NCBI RefSeq assembly: GCF_003967075.1
Contig: NZ_AP018665.1
Span: 62,001 to 126,000, forward strand
DNA length: 64,000 nt
DNA from: Sphingobium amiense
GTDB taxonomy: Bacteria; Pseudomonadota; Alphaproteobacteria; Sphingomonadales; Sphingomonadaceae
Direction: 5' to 3'
This document shows, one piece after another, positions 8,603-16,771 of this stretch. The notes below the pieces were generated by a model, which ran no database searches, was not told the DNA's origin, and saw only the letters and a list, made by a program, of their open reading frames with translations. The position numbers were made by a program, and so were the translations under genes. The first letter of the stretch is position 1, and the number at the start of each line of letters is the position of its first letter.

Positions 8603-8839
8603 ATGACTGATACTGATACGCGCGTTGCAAACCTGGTTGCCCAGCAACTGGGTGTCGATCCCGACAAGGTGAGGCCGGAATCCCGCTTCATGGAGGATTT
8701 GGGTGCGGACAGTCTGGATGTCGTCGAGCTTGTCATGGCGATCGAGGAAGGCTTCGATGTCCAGATACCGGACGATGATGCCGAGAAGATCGTGACGGTG
8801 AGGGATGCCGCTCTCTATATCGAAGCCGCGATGGTCTAA
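8603..8839 (+). CDS. Acyl carrier protein
   Basis: A 78-residue acidic protein with the phosphopantetheine attachment motif LGADSLDVVELVMAIEE, the serine being the attachment site, and the usual four-helix layout. It starts MTDTDTRVANLV at 8603; an in-frame ATG 12 codons earlier would give an atypical N-terminus. It stands alone, not next to fabF or fabD, so it is probably an accessory ACP rather than the fatty-acid synthesis AcpP. It is followed by a strong terminator. Confidence 0.9.
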   Translation: MTDTDTRVANLVAQQLGVDPDKVRPESRFMEDLGADSLDVVELVMAIEEGFDVQIPDDDAEKIVTVRDAALYIEAAMV

Positions 8840-8868
8840 CGCGCCTGCGGCGCCACCCACGGGATCGA

Positions 8869-8914
8869 TGCGGCGAACCCAAGTTTCGACTTGGGTCGCC
8901 GCACGCTTCCTTTT
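8869..8914. terminator. Strong hairpin terminator between acp and hdeD-like genes
   Basis: Arms of 14 and 15 bases (TGCGGCGAACCCAAG and CTTGGGTCGCCGCA, one bulged A) close on a six-base loop, and CTTCCTTTT follows. It lies between convergent genes and could serve both strands. Confidence 0.75.
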
Positions 8915-9536
8915 ACGCCGCCACCGCCTCTGGATCAGGTCCCTTGTGGCCCTGTCGCGAAGCCCGCAGCCGCCAGGCAAGGCTGATCAACAGCCCGCCC
9001 CCGAGCAAGGCCCAGGCGCCGATAAGCCATGCGACGGACAGGATCGAGGCGATCGGCTGCAGATAAAGCAGGACCAGTATCGCGACGCCTAGCCCGACGG
9101 TGATCGTGCCGGAAAGGGCGAGGAGCACTTCCCCGCGGATTTCCTTGCGCAGCCGAACCGCCGCGACGATCTCGAGCAAGCCGACCGCTATCGCCCAGGC
9201 AGCAACCAGAACCAGTGTCGCCAACGCGTAGCTGACGGTGAATTCCAGCGGCAAGGCTACGAAGAGGCCGGCTGCTACAAGTCCGAGCACGCCGCGCAGG
9301 ACCAAGGCGATCCACCGGTCCTCCTTGTGCGCGGCGCCCTGTATCCCGGCAATCAGTGAGGCGATGCCGTCGACGCCAGCAAAAGCGGCAAACAGCATCG
9401 TGAAGGCAAAGAGTGCGCCCGCAGGGAAGAGCAGCGCCGCTATGCCCAGCGCCAGAGCCAGGACACCGCGAACCATCATCCATTTCCAGTTTTGCGCCAC
9501 CAGCGGAACGCCGCGCCAGAGCGAGGTATCGTGCAT
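8913..9536 (-). CDS. HdeD-like (DUF308) inner-membrane protein
   Basis: A 207-residue protein with six predicted transmembrane helices arranged as three pairs, for example MMVRGVLALALGIAALLFPA, ALVLRGVLGLVAAGLFVALP and SVAWLIGAWALLGGGLLISL. The repeated G-x-L-A pattern matches the HdeD family, whose E. coli member aids acid resistance and which is a standard member of proteobacterial heat-tolerance islands. It is followed on the same strand, 13 bases upstream in DNA, by the BI-1 gene, and the two are probably cotranscribed with BI-1 first. Confidence 0.85.
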   Translation of the reverse strand: MHDTSLWRGVPLVAQNWKWMMVRGVLALALGIAALLFPAGALFAFTMLFAAFAGVDGIASLIAGIQGAAHKEDRWIALVLRGVLGLVAAGLFVALPLEFTVSYALATLVLVAAWAIAVGLLEIVAAVRLRKEIRGEVLLALSGTITVGLGVAILVLLYLQPIASILSVAWLIGAWALLGGGLLISLAWRLRASRQGHKGPDPEAVAA

Positions 9537-9549
9537 GTGCCGTCCTCCT

Positions 9550-10275
9550 TTACTCGCGCCGCTGACCCATGAAGGTCAGCAGCAACTGGAACAGGTTGAT
9601 CAGGTTGAGATAGAGCGAGAGTGCGCCAACGATGGCGAGTTTGCTTGCCTCTTCCTGCCCGGCATAGGCATAATACTCGTTCCTGAGACGCTGCGTATCC
9701 CAGGCCGTCAGGCCGGTGAACACCACGATGCCCGCGATCGAGAACAGCATCTGCAGCGTCGAGGATCCCAGAAACAGATTGACGATGCTGGCCGCCACGA
9801 CAGCGAGCAGACCCACCATCACGATCGGGGCCCAACGCGACAGGTCAGCGCCGGTGGTATAGCCCCAGAGGCTCATCGCCGCGAACACCGCCGCGGCCGT
9901 AAAGAAGGCGAGTGCAATGCTCTCACCCGTGAACATTAGGAAGATGCTGGCCATCGAGATGCCCATGACGCCGGCGAAGACGAAATAGGCTGTCCGGGCC
10001 ATGGCGGCCGACATCTGATGTAGGCCGAACGATAGCAGAAGTACGAAGGCCAGAGGCGCAAAGATCGCCACCCACTTTAGCGGCGTGCCGAATATGGGCT
10101 CGTACAAGGCCGGCGTGGACGCGACGCCAAACGCGACCAGACCAGTAAGGGCAAGACCAAGCGCCATGTTGCGATAGATGCCGATCATGTGGTTTCGCAG
10201 GCCGGCATCGAAGCCCCGGTCGATGGGGCTTGCCCTGCGCTGCGAAGGCATCGTCCGATTGAACAATGAATCCAT
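9550..10275 (-). CDS. Bax inhibitor-1 / YccA-family membrane protein
   Basis: The protein has seven predicted transmembrane helices and the family's patterns: GLRNHMIGIYRNMALGLALT near the N-terminus and VFTGLTAWDTQRLRNEYYAY with the conserved aspartate before the last helices. BI-1 proteins are pH-sensitive calcium leak channels; YccA of E. coli modulates the FtsH protease. Start at 10275 is chosen because GGAGAG lies just upstream, while the earlier in-frame ATG overlaps that site. It shares an operon with the HdeD-like gene. Confidence 0.88.
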   Translation of the reverse strand: MDSLFNRTMPSQRRASPIDRGFDAGLRNHMIGIYRNMALGLALTGLVAFGVASTPALYEPIFGTPLKWVAIFAPLAFVLLLSFGLHQMSAAMARTAYFVFAGVMGISMASIFLMFTGESIALAFFTAAAVFAAMSLWGYTTGADLSRWAPIVMVGLLAVVAASIVNLFLGSSTLQMLFSIAGIVVFTGLTAWDTQRLRNEYYAYAGQEEASKLAIVGALSLYLNLINLFQLLLTFMGQRRE

Positions 10276-10447
10276 AGCTCTCTCCATCGATTAAGACGAC
10301 AGATCGCGCGGGCGCAGCGAGAGGCTTATAGCGAACCGCAACACCGAGCACGCCCGGTGCGCCGACCTGTCGTTCAGCGCGACAAGCCCGGCCCACGAAC
10401 CGAAAAATGTGTTTCGGTTTCCGGGGTTTCAAGACCTGTGCCCCGCT

Positions 10448-10765
10448 CTATCCGGTCGTATAAAGGACACCCGCGAGCGAAACGCAGAACACGGACAGCC
10501 ACATGAAAATCTGGCTGAAGACGTGCATTACGACGCCGACCCAGCTGTAGTGCCGCCTGAGCACGGCGGCCGATCCAACGGCGACGAAAAAGACGATCAG
10601 TGCCGACGCGGAAGGTGTGGGATCACGTGAGAGCGTTTCGTCGAACAACGGCAGCAGCCCTAACGCTGAAACGAGGAGCCACGAGAACATAAATGCCAGG
10701 TTGCCCGACAGGTCGAGGTCCTGATTTACAGGGCTGCCCCGCTTTAAGGCCGCACTTTTGATCAC
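10448..10765 (-). CDS. Hypothetical membrane protein, 105 aa
   Basis: Three hydrophobic segments are visible (LAFMFSWLLVSALGLLPLF, ALIVFFVAVGSAAVL, VVMHVFSQIFMWLSVFCVSL) with a loop containing SRDPTPSAS. No family is recognised. It is divergent from the small gene at 10840, with which it shares a roughly 75-base upstream region. Confidence 0.5.
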   Translation of the reverse strand: MIKSAALKRGSPVNQDLDLSGNLAFMFSWLLVSALGLLPLFDETLSRDPTPSASALIVFFVAVGSAAVLRRHYSWVGVVMHVFSQIFMWLSVFCVSLAGVLYTTG

Positions 10766-10839
10766 GGTATTGTCTCAATTGTGCGAGGTTGTCCTGAATC
10801 TGTTTCGCCGGTATATTCATGGTGACTTTGGAGGATCTC

Positions 10840-11049
10840 ATGGGCCAGCATGCTCGGTTTGATATCGACACGTATAATCAGACGAAGAATCTGAGTGGCG
10901 GACCGGTGGTTGGGGTCGTCTATGAGGAAATCCCCTTCATTGAACCTGCGACAGATGAGCAAGGGAATGTCACGCGGTCGGGAAAGATTGCCTATCTCGT
11001 GGCGTATGCCGTAGCGGCAGTCGCACTCGGCTATTGGTTTTGGATGTAG
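10840..11049 (+). CDS. Hypothetical single-pass membrane protein, 69 aa
   Basis: The first 45 residues are soluble (MGQHARFDIDTYNQTKN, EEIPFIEPATDEQGNVTRSG); the tail is one hydrophobic helix ending at the C-terminus (IAYLVAYAVAAVALGYWFWM). GGAGG six bases ahead of the ATG at 10840 makes this start better than the in-frame ATG at 10819. The gene converges on the end of traG, nine bases away. Function unknown; its position at the end of the transfer operon invites a link but gives no proof. Confidence 0.55.
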   Translation: MGQHARFDIDTYNQTKNLSGGPVVGVVYEEIPFIEPATDEQGNVTRSGKIAYLVAYAVAAVALGYWFWM

Positions 11050-11057
11050 GCGACCGC

Positions 11058-13868
11058 TCACTTTCTGAGCTCGGGGTCCAGGAAGAACCCTTTATTTTGT
11101 CCCTCGTTGACTTCCGACTGGACACGGGCCGCTCCTTCTAAATTCGCCGCTCTGCCCGCCTGCGCAGATGCTCGATCTCCATCTAGCGAAGCTTTACCTG
11201 ATGAGATAACGGCAGCGGCTGCGCCCGGATTACCGGCACCCGGCCCAGCCGGAATGCCGCCAGCACCATGCGGATGATAAGTCGCCCTGACATCGGCTGC
11301 GGACGACACGCGGGTGCGGTGTACGTCAACAAGATCCGGCTCGTTCAGGCTTCCGCGAATTTCCTCGTAGATCGCTTCACGCTTCTCCGACATCCACCGC
11401 TGGACCATCTCATCCCGGACACTGCGCTGATGCTCGGAAAGATCCGTCGCCCAGATCTCCGGAGCGTCCAGGCCAGGATTTGCAACTTGCTGTGCGCGGT
11501 ACCAGTTCGCGAGGTCCTGGCTGAGGTTCGTGCTGAGCTGCATGCCGTGGCTCTCGGCCCAGCTGGCGTCGCGGGATAGCTGCTGGGACAATTCCTCCAG
11601 CTTGCGCGCGGACTCCTGATATGAACGCGCACGGGAAAGAGCGTCTTCAGTGCTCACCGAAGCCGACGAAGTCTGCGAGGCGCGACTGAACACGCCGCTC
11701 CGGCTGTAGGTACCGTCTGAAGAACTCGCGCCGGTGCCGTTCGAATGTTCGTCGCGTACCCCACTGGAAGCGGTGTTGGAGCTATCGGTGGAATTGGTTT
11801 GTCCGGTGGAATGCTGTAGCTGATCCTGTTGTGTACCGGATTTCGAAACGGACCCACTTATGCTTGGAAGCGTGCGGCCTCCGCGACCTCCTTGCGTCCC
11901 CGCCCCGGTCCCGGTCGGGCCGCCGAGCCCCCCGCCCAGCGCTCCATTTATTTGATCCGCCGCTATGACATTCCGATCATGACCGTTCGACACCCGCTGC
12001 GACTGCCCGATCGAGGATCTGTCTTCCAGCCCCTGGGAACTGCTTCCCGTTCTCCGGTCGAACTGTTCGATCGAAGTGTTTGCCTGACGGCCGCTGCTCG
12101 AATCCCATCCCGACGACCGCTCGGTCGAGGTTCCAAATGCGCTGCGATTGGTATGGGTTGAGGTCAGAATGTCGTTTGCGGCGTTTTCATAGGCCTGCGA
12201 CTGACGGTGCGCCTCGTTTGCCATTTCGCGCCATTCGGCGACGGCCCCCGACGACATTGTCGGCGTGAATGCTAGGCGCGAAATAGCGCCGCCCGTATCG
12301 AAGACCTCTTGCCCGTTGCCAAAGCCATTGATCAGCGCGCCATTGTCCTGGCGCCAACTCGTCATCGGCGCGCCGCCCATATAGCTCGGCGCCTTGGTCC
12401 ACTGGTCGCTCTGCTGCATGTTGGACGTCGAATTCGCCCAGCTGACATTCCCATAGGAATAGTTGCCCGTCGTCTGTTCGAGGGCAGCGGCTTCGGCGGC
12501 GTTCTGTGCGGGCGCGAGCATGGACATGGACTGGCCGGCGATAGACATCGCGCCGCGTGCCAGTCCGGCCGCGAGGAAAGGGACGGACATCAGCATGAAT
12601 CCTGCGATCGTCGCAGTCTCACCGTTCACGGCGCCGATGCCCGCGAACGTGCCAAGCGTAACGCCGCCCGAGGCGATGCCGGTCGCTGCGGTCTCGGCGC
12701 GCGTCATGCAGATCATATGCAAGATCACGTAAAGCGGGCCCCAGGCAGCCAGGTAGAAGAAGCCGACAGCGTAGCCCTTGAGCGCGCTCAGCCCGGTTTG
12801 CGGCATGAGGAAGAGCGGGAAGATGACCGGGAACATCGCAAAGAACACAACTGTCAGAACGATGTTGAGGATGGGCACCCAGGCCATCGCCTGTTGCGCA
12901 ATCGAATTGTAGGTATTGCGGGCCTGTACGTCGGCACGGGTCTGCGCGAACGTGTCGATCGCCGCCGCCCCCGTGCCACCCGCCATGGAGTTGCGCGCCT
13001 GCATGAATGCGTTGATCGCAGTGTTCTGCCGCATATAGTCGGCGTAGCTGCTTCCCGACCCCGTGAAAGCCTGGTTCACAATAGGAACATCATGCTTCAG
13101 CTTGTCGGCAGCAAGCGCGTTGCTGAGCTTGGGGTAGACCTCTTTCGCCCAGATCGGGGTGTTAGCCTCGATCATGTTGGCCCACTGACCCGAAAGACCT
13201 TCATAGGCCTGGCGGCACGTCACGATATAGCTCGTGACCGCGCCGCTGCCGTCCTTTTCCAGCCATTCCTGGGAGCGTGCTTCCGAGCCCGGGCCAATCG
13301 CGGCCCAAAGATCCTGCGCCTTCGACAGCTCGGTCAGCGATTTCTGGTTGAGCATGACGTCGCCGAACACACAGTTCTTGAAATGCTTCTCGAGATTGGT
13401 CGCAAACTCGGCGTCGCGGATTACGAAGTTGCGCGTCGCATCGAACAGCCTCGCGCCATAAACCATGCCGTTGGTCGTGTAATTGAGCTCGCCGGGCATC
13501 ACGAACACGGTCTCGGCGGTGCGTGTCATCCAATCGCCGATCTGCGTGGTGAAGCTCGCCAGCACGCCCAGTCCCAACGGTACGTTGTCGATCGTCGCCG
13601 GCGCGAGCGACGGATTTACCCTGTCTGTTACCTTGATGTCGACGGTCGGCACCATGAGGCACAGGTAGATCGCCGTGGCCTGGAGAAACCAGTTCATCCA
13701 CGCTTTGTAGTTGAGCGTGAAGGCCACAACGAGAAGCGAATAGATGAGGCCCATGACCATCACGACCCGGAGCAGCGCGCGATAGCCCCCGCCTCCCGAC
13801 CAGGCCGCTACAGCATTGAAGGTATTGACCAGATATTCGCCGCCACCGACCGTGAAGACCTCTAGCAT
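11058..13868 (-). CDS. traG: F-type conjugal transfer protein TraG
   Basis: The N-terminal 450 residues match the TraG_N domain: a periplasmic start (EVFTVGGGEYLVNTFNAVAA) and several membrane helices (ALLRVVMVMGLIYSLLVVAF, WVPILNIVLTVVFFAMFPVI, GFMLMSVPFLAAGLARGAMS). In F-type systems this protein acts in pilus assembly and mating-pair stabilisation, and its C-terminal domain in entry exclusion. Here the C-terminal half is a long Ser/Gly/Thr-rich, probably disordered region that ends in a helical segment. It is the last gene of the transfer operon. 936 residues is the expected size. Confidence 0.92.
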   Translation of the reverse strand: MLEVFTVGGGEYLVNTFNAVAAWSGGGGYRALLRVVMVMGLIYSLLVVAFTLNYKAWMNWFLQATAIYLCLMVPTVDIKVTDRVNPSLAPATIDNVPLGLGVLASFTTQIGDWMTRTAETVFVMPGELNYTTNGMVYGARLFDATRNFVIRDAEFATNLEKHFKNCVFGDVMLNQKSLTELSKAQDLWAAIGPGSEARSQEWLEKDGSGAVTSYIVTCRQAYEGLSGQWANMIEANTPIWAKEVYPKLSNALAADKLKHDVPIVNQAFTGSGSSYADYMRQNTAINAFMQARNSMAGGTGAAAIDTFAQTRADVQARNTYNSIAQQAMAWVPILNIVLTVVFFAMFPVIFPLFLMPQTGLSALKGYAVGFFYLAAWGPLYVILHMICMTRAETAATGIASGGVTLGTFAGIGAVNGETATIAGFMLMSVPFLAAGLARGAMSIAGQSMSMLAPAQNAAEAAALEQTTGNYSYGNVSWANSTSNMQQSDQWTKAPSYMGGAPMTSWRQDNGALINGFGNGQEVFDTGGAISRLAFTPTMSSGAVAEWREMANEAHRQSQAYENAANDILTSTHTNRSAFGTSTERSSGWDSSSGRQANTSIEQFDRRTGSSSQGLEDRSSIGQSQRVSNGHDRNVIAADQINGALGGGLGGPTGTGAGTQGGRGGRTLPSISGSVSKSGTQQDQLQHSTGQTNSTDSSNTASSGVRDEHSNGTGASSSDGTYSRSGVFSRASQTSSASVSTEDALSRARSYQESARKLEELSQQLSRDASWAESHGMQLSTNLSQDLANWYRAQQVANPGLDAPEIWATDLSEHQRSVRDEMVQRWMSEKREAIYEEIRGSLNEPDLVDVHRTRVSSAADVRATYHPHGAGGIPAGPGAGNPGAAAAVISSGKASLDGDRASAQAGRAANLEGAARVQSEVNEGQNKGFFLDPELRK

Positions 13869-13884
13869 CGCCTGTTCCCCGGCT

Positions 13885-15348
13885 TCAGTTCAGCCCCTGC
13901 GAGCTCAGCCCGCGCGAGAAGGTCAGCGCCGAAGCCATGCCCGGCGTCATCGAATTCTGCAGGGTGGACTCCAGCATCATGCTGCGATTGATGAGCTGCA
14001 TCGTGACCTGCAGCTTGTTGTTGAGCTTGACGTCGCGCTGCGCGTATTTGGCCCGAGCCGCGGCGATCTGCGCCTTCCACTGGGCCGCGGTAGCCTGGTC
14101 GAAGGTCTGGTAGTGGACCTGGCTTTGCTCGACCCGGTCCATCATATTGTCGAGCATAGCGGTGAGCAGGTCGACCGCGACGATTTCCGACATTGCCTGG
14201 ATCTCGCCGGGCGACAGCGAATAATGCGCATAAGCCTGGACGCTCAGGATCTTGAAGATCGGCACCGTCGCGATGTTCAGAAGCTGCTTTTCCGCGGCAT
14301 CGAGTGGCGTATCGCTGCGGATCTTGTCGTTCATCGACTGGATCAGCGCTTCGATCCGGGGACGCAACGCGGACGATGCTGGCACCGACAGCGTCTGCGC
14401 GCCGACCTCGTAGCAGTTTTCGTCATTGCATTTGAGGAGCTTCACCGGCGGCGCATCGGCCGTACCATCCAGAAGCGCGGTCACCACGGCGTCTTCGGCC
14501 GGGCCGATCATCACGACCTTGCCGCCGACACTCGGATCGTCCGACGGCTTCGTGATTACCGTACCCACCAGGGTCATGATGAATTCGGAGAAGCTCTGGT
14601 CGAAGGCGCCGAACTTGCCTGCCTTCTTCAAGGCCTCCCAGGTATAGTTATGCGGCTCGCCAACAAGTTGGTCCTTCATCGACGCATCGCTGTTTCCGGC
14701 GATCGTGTTATCGCGCTGGTTGCCGTTGTTGCAGCCCTGCCGTGAGGCGGCCCAGTCCGAGAATATGCCCTGGCTGTTGCCGATGGCTTCGCAAATGGTC
14801 GAGCGGGTGGTGTCCATCTGCGGCCAGATGCCGCCAACCAGCGCCTGCGCGGTCTCGCAGCTCGAGATGTTCATCTGGTTGAGGAGCTGAGCCTTCTGGC
14901 TGAACTCGTCCATCACCTTGCCGATTTCCGGAGAGACGGAGTCAATCGCGAGCTTGAAAGCAAAGCCGAGCGCATTGTTGGCGGTGGCCTTGAGCATCGC
15001 CACGATCTCGGAGGCGTTGATGAATGAGAAGGACCCCGAAAAGAGGTCGATGCCGCCGCAGCCTGCTCGAGCGCTTGGCAACTGCAGGTTGAACGGCGAC
15101 ACCGACTTTTGCGGGAAGCGCGTCCAGACATTGCCCATCGAATAGTAGCCGGCCGACTGGCCCTGGAAGGCGCTTGGGCCCGTCACATTGGCCGCACCGC
15201 CCGCGTCGTTGAAGAAGCTGTTCATCTGGCCCGCCACATCGGCATGGGCAACGCCCACCAGCGCGAAATGCGATGCCGCCAATAAGGCGGCGCCATGACC
15301 GAGGCGCCGGATCGCCGCCCGTGCCCGTCCGGAACTCTTGCGTGCCAT
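13885..15348 (-). CDS. traH: Conjugal pilus assembly protein TraH
   Basis: 487 residues with a signal peptide (ALLAASHFALVGVAHADVAG) and the TraH pattern of conserved cysteines, for example in RAGCGGIDLFSGSFSFINAS and SSCETAQALVGGIWPQ. TraH is a periplasmic or outer-membrane-associated component of the F-type apparatus that works with TraF, TraU and TrbI in pilus extension. Its ATG overlaps the TraF stop as ATGA, and traG follows after 16 bases. Confidence 0.92.
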   Translation of the reverse strand: MARKSSGRARAAIRRLGHGAALLAASHFALVGVAHADVAGQMNSFFNDAGGAANVTGPSAFQGQSAGYYSMGNVWTRFPQKSVSPFNLQLPSARAGCGGIDLFSGSFSFINASEIVAMLKATANNALGFAFKLAIDSVSPEIGKVMDEFSQKAQLLNQMNISSCETAQALVGGIWPQMDTTRSTICEAIGNSQGIFSDWAASRQGCNNGNQRDNTIAGNSDASMKDQLVGEPHNYTWEALKKAGKFGAFDQSFSEFIMTLVGTVITKPSDDPSVGGKVVMIGPAEDAVVTALLDGTADAPPVKLLKCNDENCYEVGAQTLSVPASSALRPRIEALIQSMNDKIRSDTPLDAAEKQLLNIATVPIFKILSVQAYAHYSLSPGEIQAMSEIVAVDLLTAMLDNMMDRVEQSQVHYQTFDQATAAQWKAQIAAARAKYAQRDVKLNNKLQVTMQLINRSMMLESTLQNSMTPGMASALTFSRGLSSQGLN

Positions 15349-16163
15349 CAGTAGTCACTCCCCACCTTGGTGTTGGTGAGCATGAAGATCCGGTCCATGA
15401 TCTCATCGGCGCTGAGGATGCCGTACCCGACCGGGATCGTCCGCTTCGTCTGGGTGTCGAACAGGACCAGCGCCGGCGTCTCGTTGCCGGTCAGTCCCAT
15501 GCGGGCACGCTGGCCCGTGTCGACGACATAGTTGGGAAATTCCTTGTTTGGGCCGCCGTCCATCGAAATCGCCATGACCGCCATCCGATGGCTGTCGGCG
15601 ACCGAGCGCAGGATCGGCGCGAAGAGCTCGCAGGCGCCGCAGCTTTGCGCATAGAAATAGAAGAGCCCGTAGCGCTGGCTGAGGCTCGTCAGGACGGCAT
15701 CCCGATCCGCCTTGCGATTGTCGAGCCAGGCTCGTTTGCCGACCGTCGAAACCGGGCGTTGCAGCGTGTAGTCGATGTCGGGATGCTGCCAGAGAGCGCG
15801 CTGCCACGTATCCGCGAAAGTCGAGGCCCGGTCGAGCTGCTCGCGCTGGAAGCGCACATAGGCGATGACATTCTCTTCGGAGGGGTCAAGGATCGCGCGG
15901 GCCTTGAGCTCATCGAGCTCCTTTGCGATCGCGGCCATGCGTTCGGCAGCCGATGGCTCGGGCGCCTGCGGCGACGCTGGGCGGGTCTCGCGCGGCTTGG
16001 GTTTCGAGCAATAGAACCATTGCCCCAGGCGGCGCTCGCCACAATAGAAGTCGTCGGGCGATTGCCCGTCGATCGTGTCGCGGCTTGCCCCGGCCTCCTG
16101 CGCGTTAACAGTCATGGGCATCAGCGCCAGAACCACTGCGCAAATCCTAGTGAACTTCGACAT
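15348..16163 (-). CDS. traF: Conjugal pilus assembly protein TraF (thioredoxin-like)
   Basis: The 271-residue protein has a signal peptide (MSKFTRICAVVLALMPMTVN) and a C-terminal thioredoxin-like fold, with YGLFYFYAQSCGACELFAPI containing a CxxC pair. TraF works in the periplasm in assembly of F-type pili, probably in disulfide handling of TraH, TraU and TraN. The CGAC motif suggests that this version is redox active. The start at 16163 has GGAAAGGATC upstream and gives a clean signal peptide; an earlier in-frame ATG does not. Confidence 0.9.
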   Translation of the reverse strand: MSKFTRICAVVLALMPMTVNAQEAGASRDTIDGQSPDDFYCGERRLGQWFYCSKPKPRETRPASPQAPEPSAAERMAAIAKELDELKARAILDPSEENVIAYVRFQREQLDRASTFADTWQRALWQHPDIDYTLQRPVSTVGKRAWLDNRKADRDAVLTSLSQRYGLFYFYAQSCGACELFAPILRSVADSHRMAVMAISMDGGPNKEFPNYVVDTGQRARMGLTGNETPALVLFDTQTKRTIPVGYGILSADEIMDRIFMLTNTKVGSDY

Positions 16164-16398
16164 GGCTCGGGATCCTTTCCTGCGGCTGTGGCGCAGCGGC
16201 AAAGTGAGGCGCGGAAGGGCGGGCGGCGGTCAGGTCGAGCGCCCGGGGGTGGACGCAGCAATCGGACGGGCCGGCGTCCCTCGCTGCGCGGCACGGCGAA
16301 CTTCTCGCCGTCGCAGGCTCGGGCGGCGGCTGTGCGCCTGGGCCTGTCAGCGTCAGCACCAAGGCGAAGATGACGGAATCAATTATCGGCAGGGCCAT
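16147..16398 (-). CDS. Small unknown protein inside the transfer operon, 83 aa
   Basis: Starts MALPIIDSVIFALVLTLTGP, one hydrophobic helix, then a Pro/Ala-rich tail with three cysteines (SSPCRAARDAGPSDCCVHP). A GGGGAG ribosome site nine bases ahead of the ATG and overlaps with both neighbours (20 bases upstream, 17 bases into traF) support translation. No family recognised. By position it could be an exported accessory factor. Confidence 0.5.
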   Translation of the reverse strand: MALPIIDSVIFALVLTLTGPGAQPPPEPATARSSPCRAARDAGPSDCCVHPRALDLTAARPSAPHFAAAPQPQERIPSHVEVH

Positions 16399-16771
16399 TG
16401 TCCAGTTCTCCCCTGGTAAGGCGCAGCACCGACATCATCAGCGCCACGTCGATGAGCCGGGTGCCTTGATCGAGCATCCGGATAATTCCCTCCACGAGCG
16501 GTCGCGCTGCGCGGCGGCCCTGCTCGCTCGCCTTCACGGCCTCGCCGACCGGCGTCAGCCAGCCACGGCTCACCATGCCGGGGACCAGCAGCGCGACCTG
16601 ATCGGCGGGCATGTCGCCGAACCAGCCATGCATGACCGCGAAGATCTCGCTTGCTCGGATGGGCGTGCGGGCGCGGAAGGCGCAGACGAAGATCGACAGC
16701 TCGAGAACCGTCATCGCGCTTTCGTCCCCGGCATCGCGGGGTAGCCCCGGATCATTTGCCGTGGAGATCAT
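16379..16771 (-). CDS. Unknown soluble protein inside the transfer operon, up to 130 aa
   Basis: The sequence is helical and soluble (TVLELSIFVCAFRARTPIRA, MHGWFGDMPADQVALLVPGM, GRRAARPLVEGIIRMLDQGT) and has a winged-helix-like feel in its middle, which I cannot confirm. It lies between traN and the 83-residue gene and overlaps both. Start could be at 16771 or, 19 codons later, at 16714. Function unknown. Confidence 0.55.
   Translation of the reverse strand: MISTANDPGLPRDAGDESAMTVLELSIFVCAFRARTPIRASEIFAVMHGWFGDMPADQVALLVPGMVSRGWLTPVGEAVKASEQGRRAARPLVEGIIRMLDQGTRLIDVALMMSVLRLTRGELDNGPADN

Noticed and set aside
12309..13865. 518-codon open frame antisense to traG
   Set aside because: Codon pattern is the mirror of traG and the product is His/Arg-rich without any motif; a shadow of a strongly supported gene.
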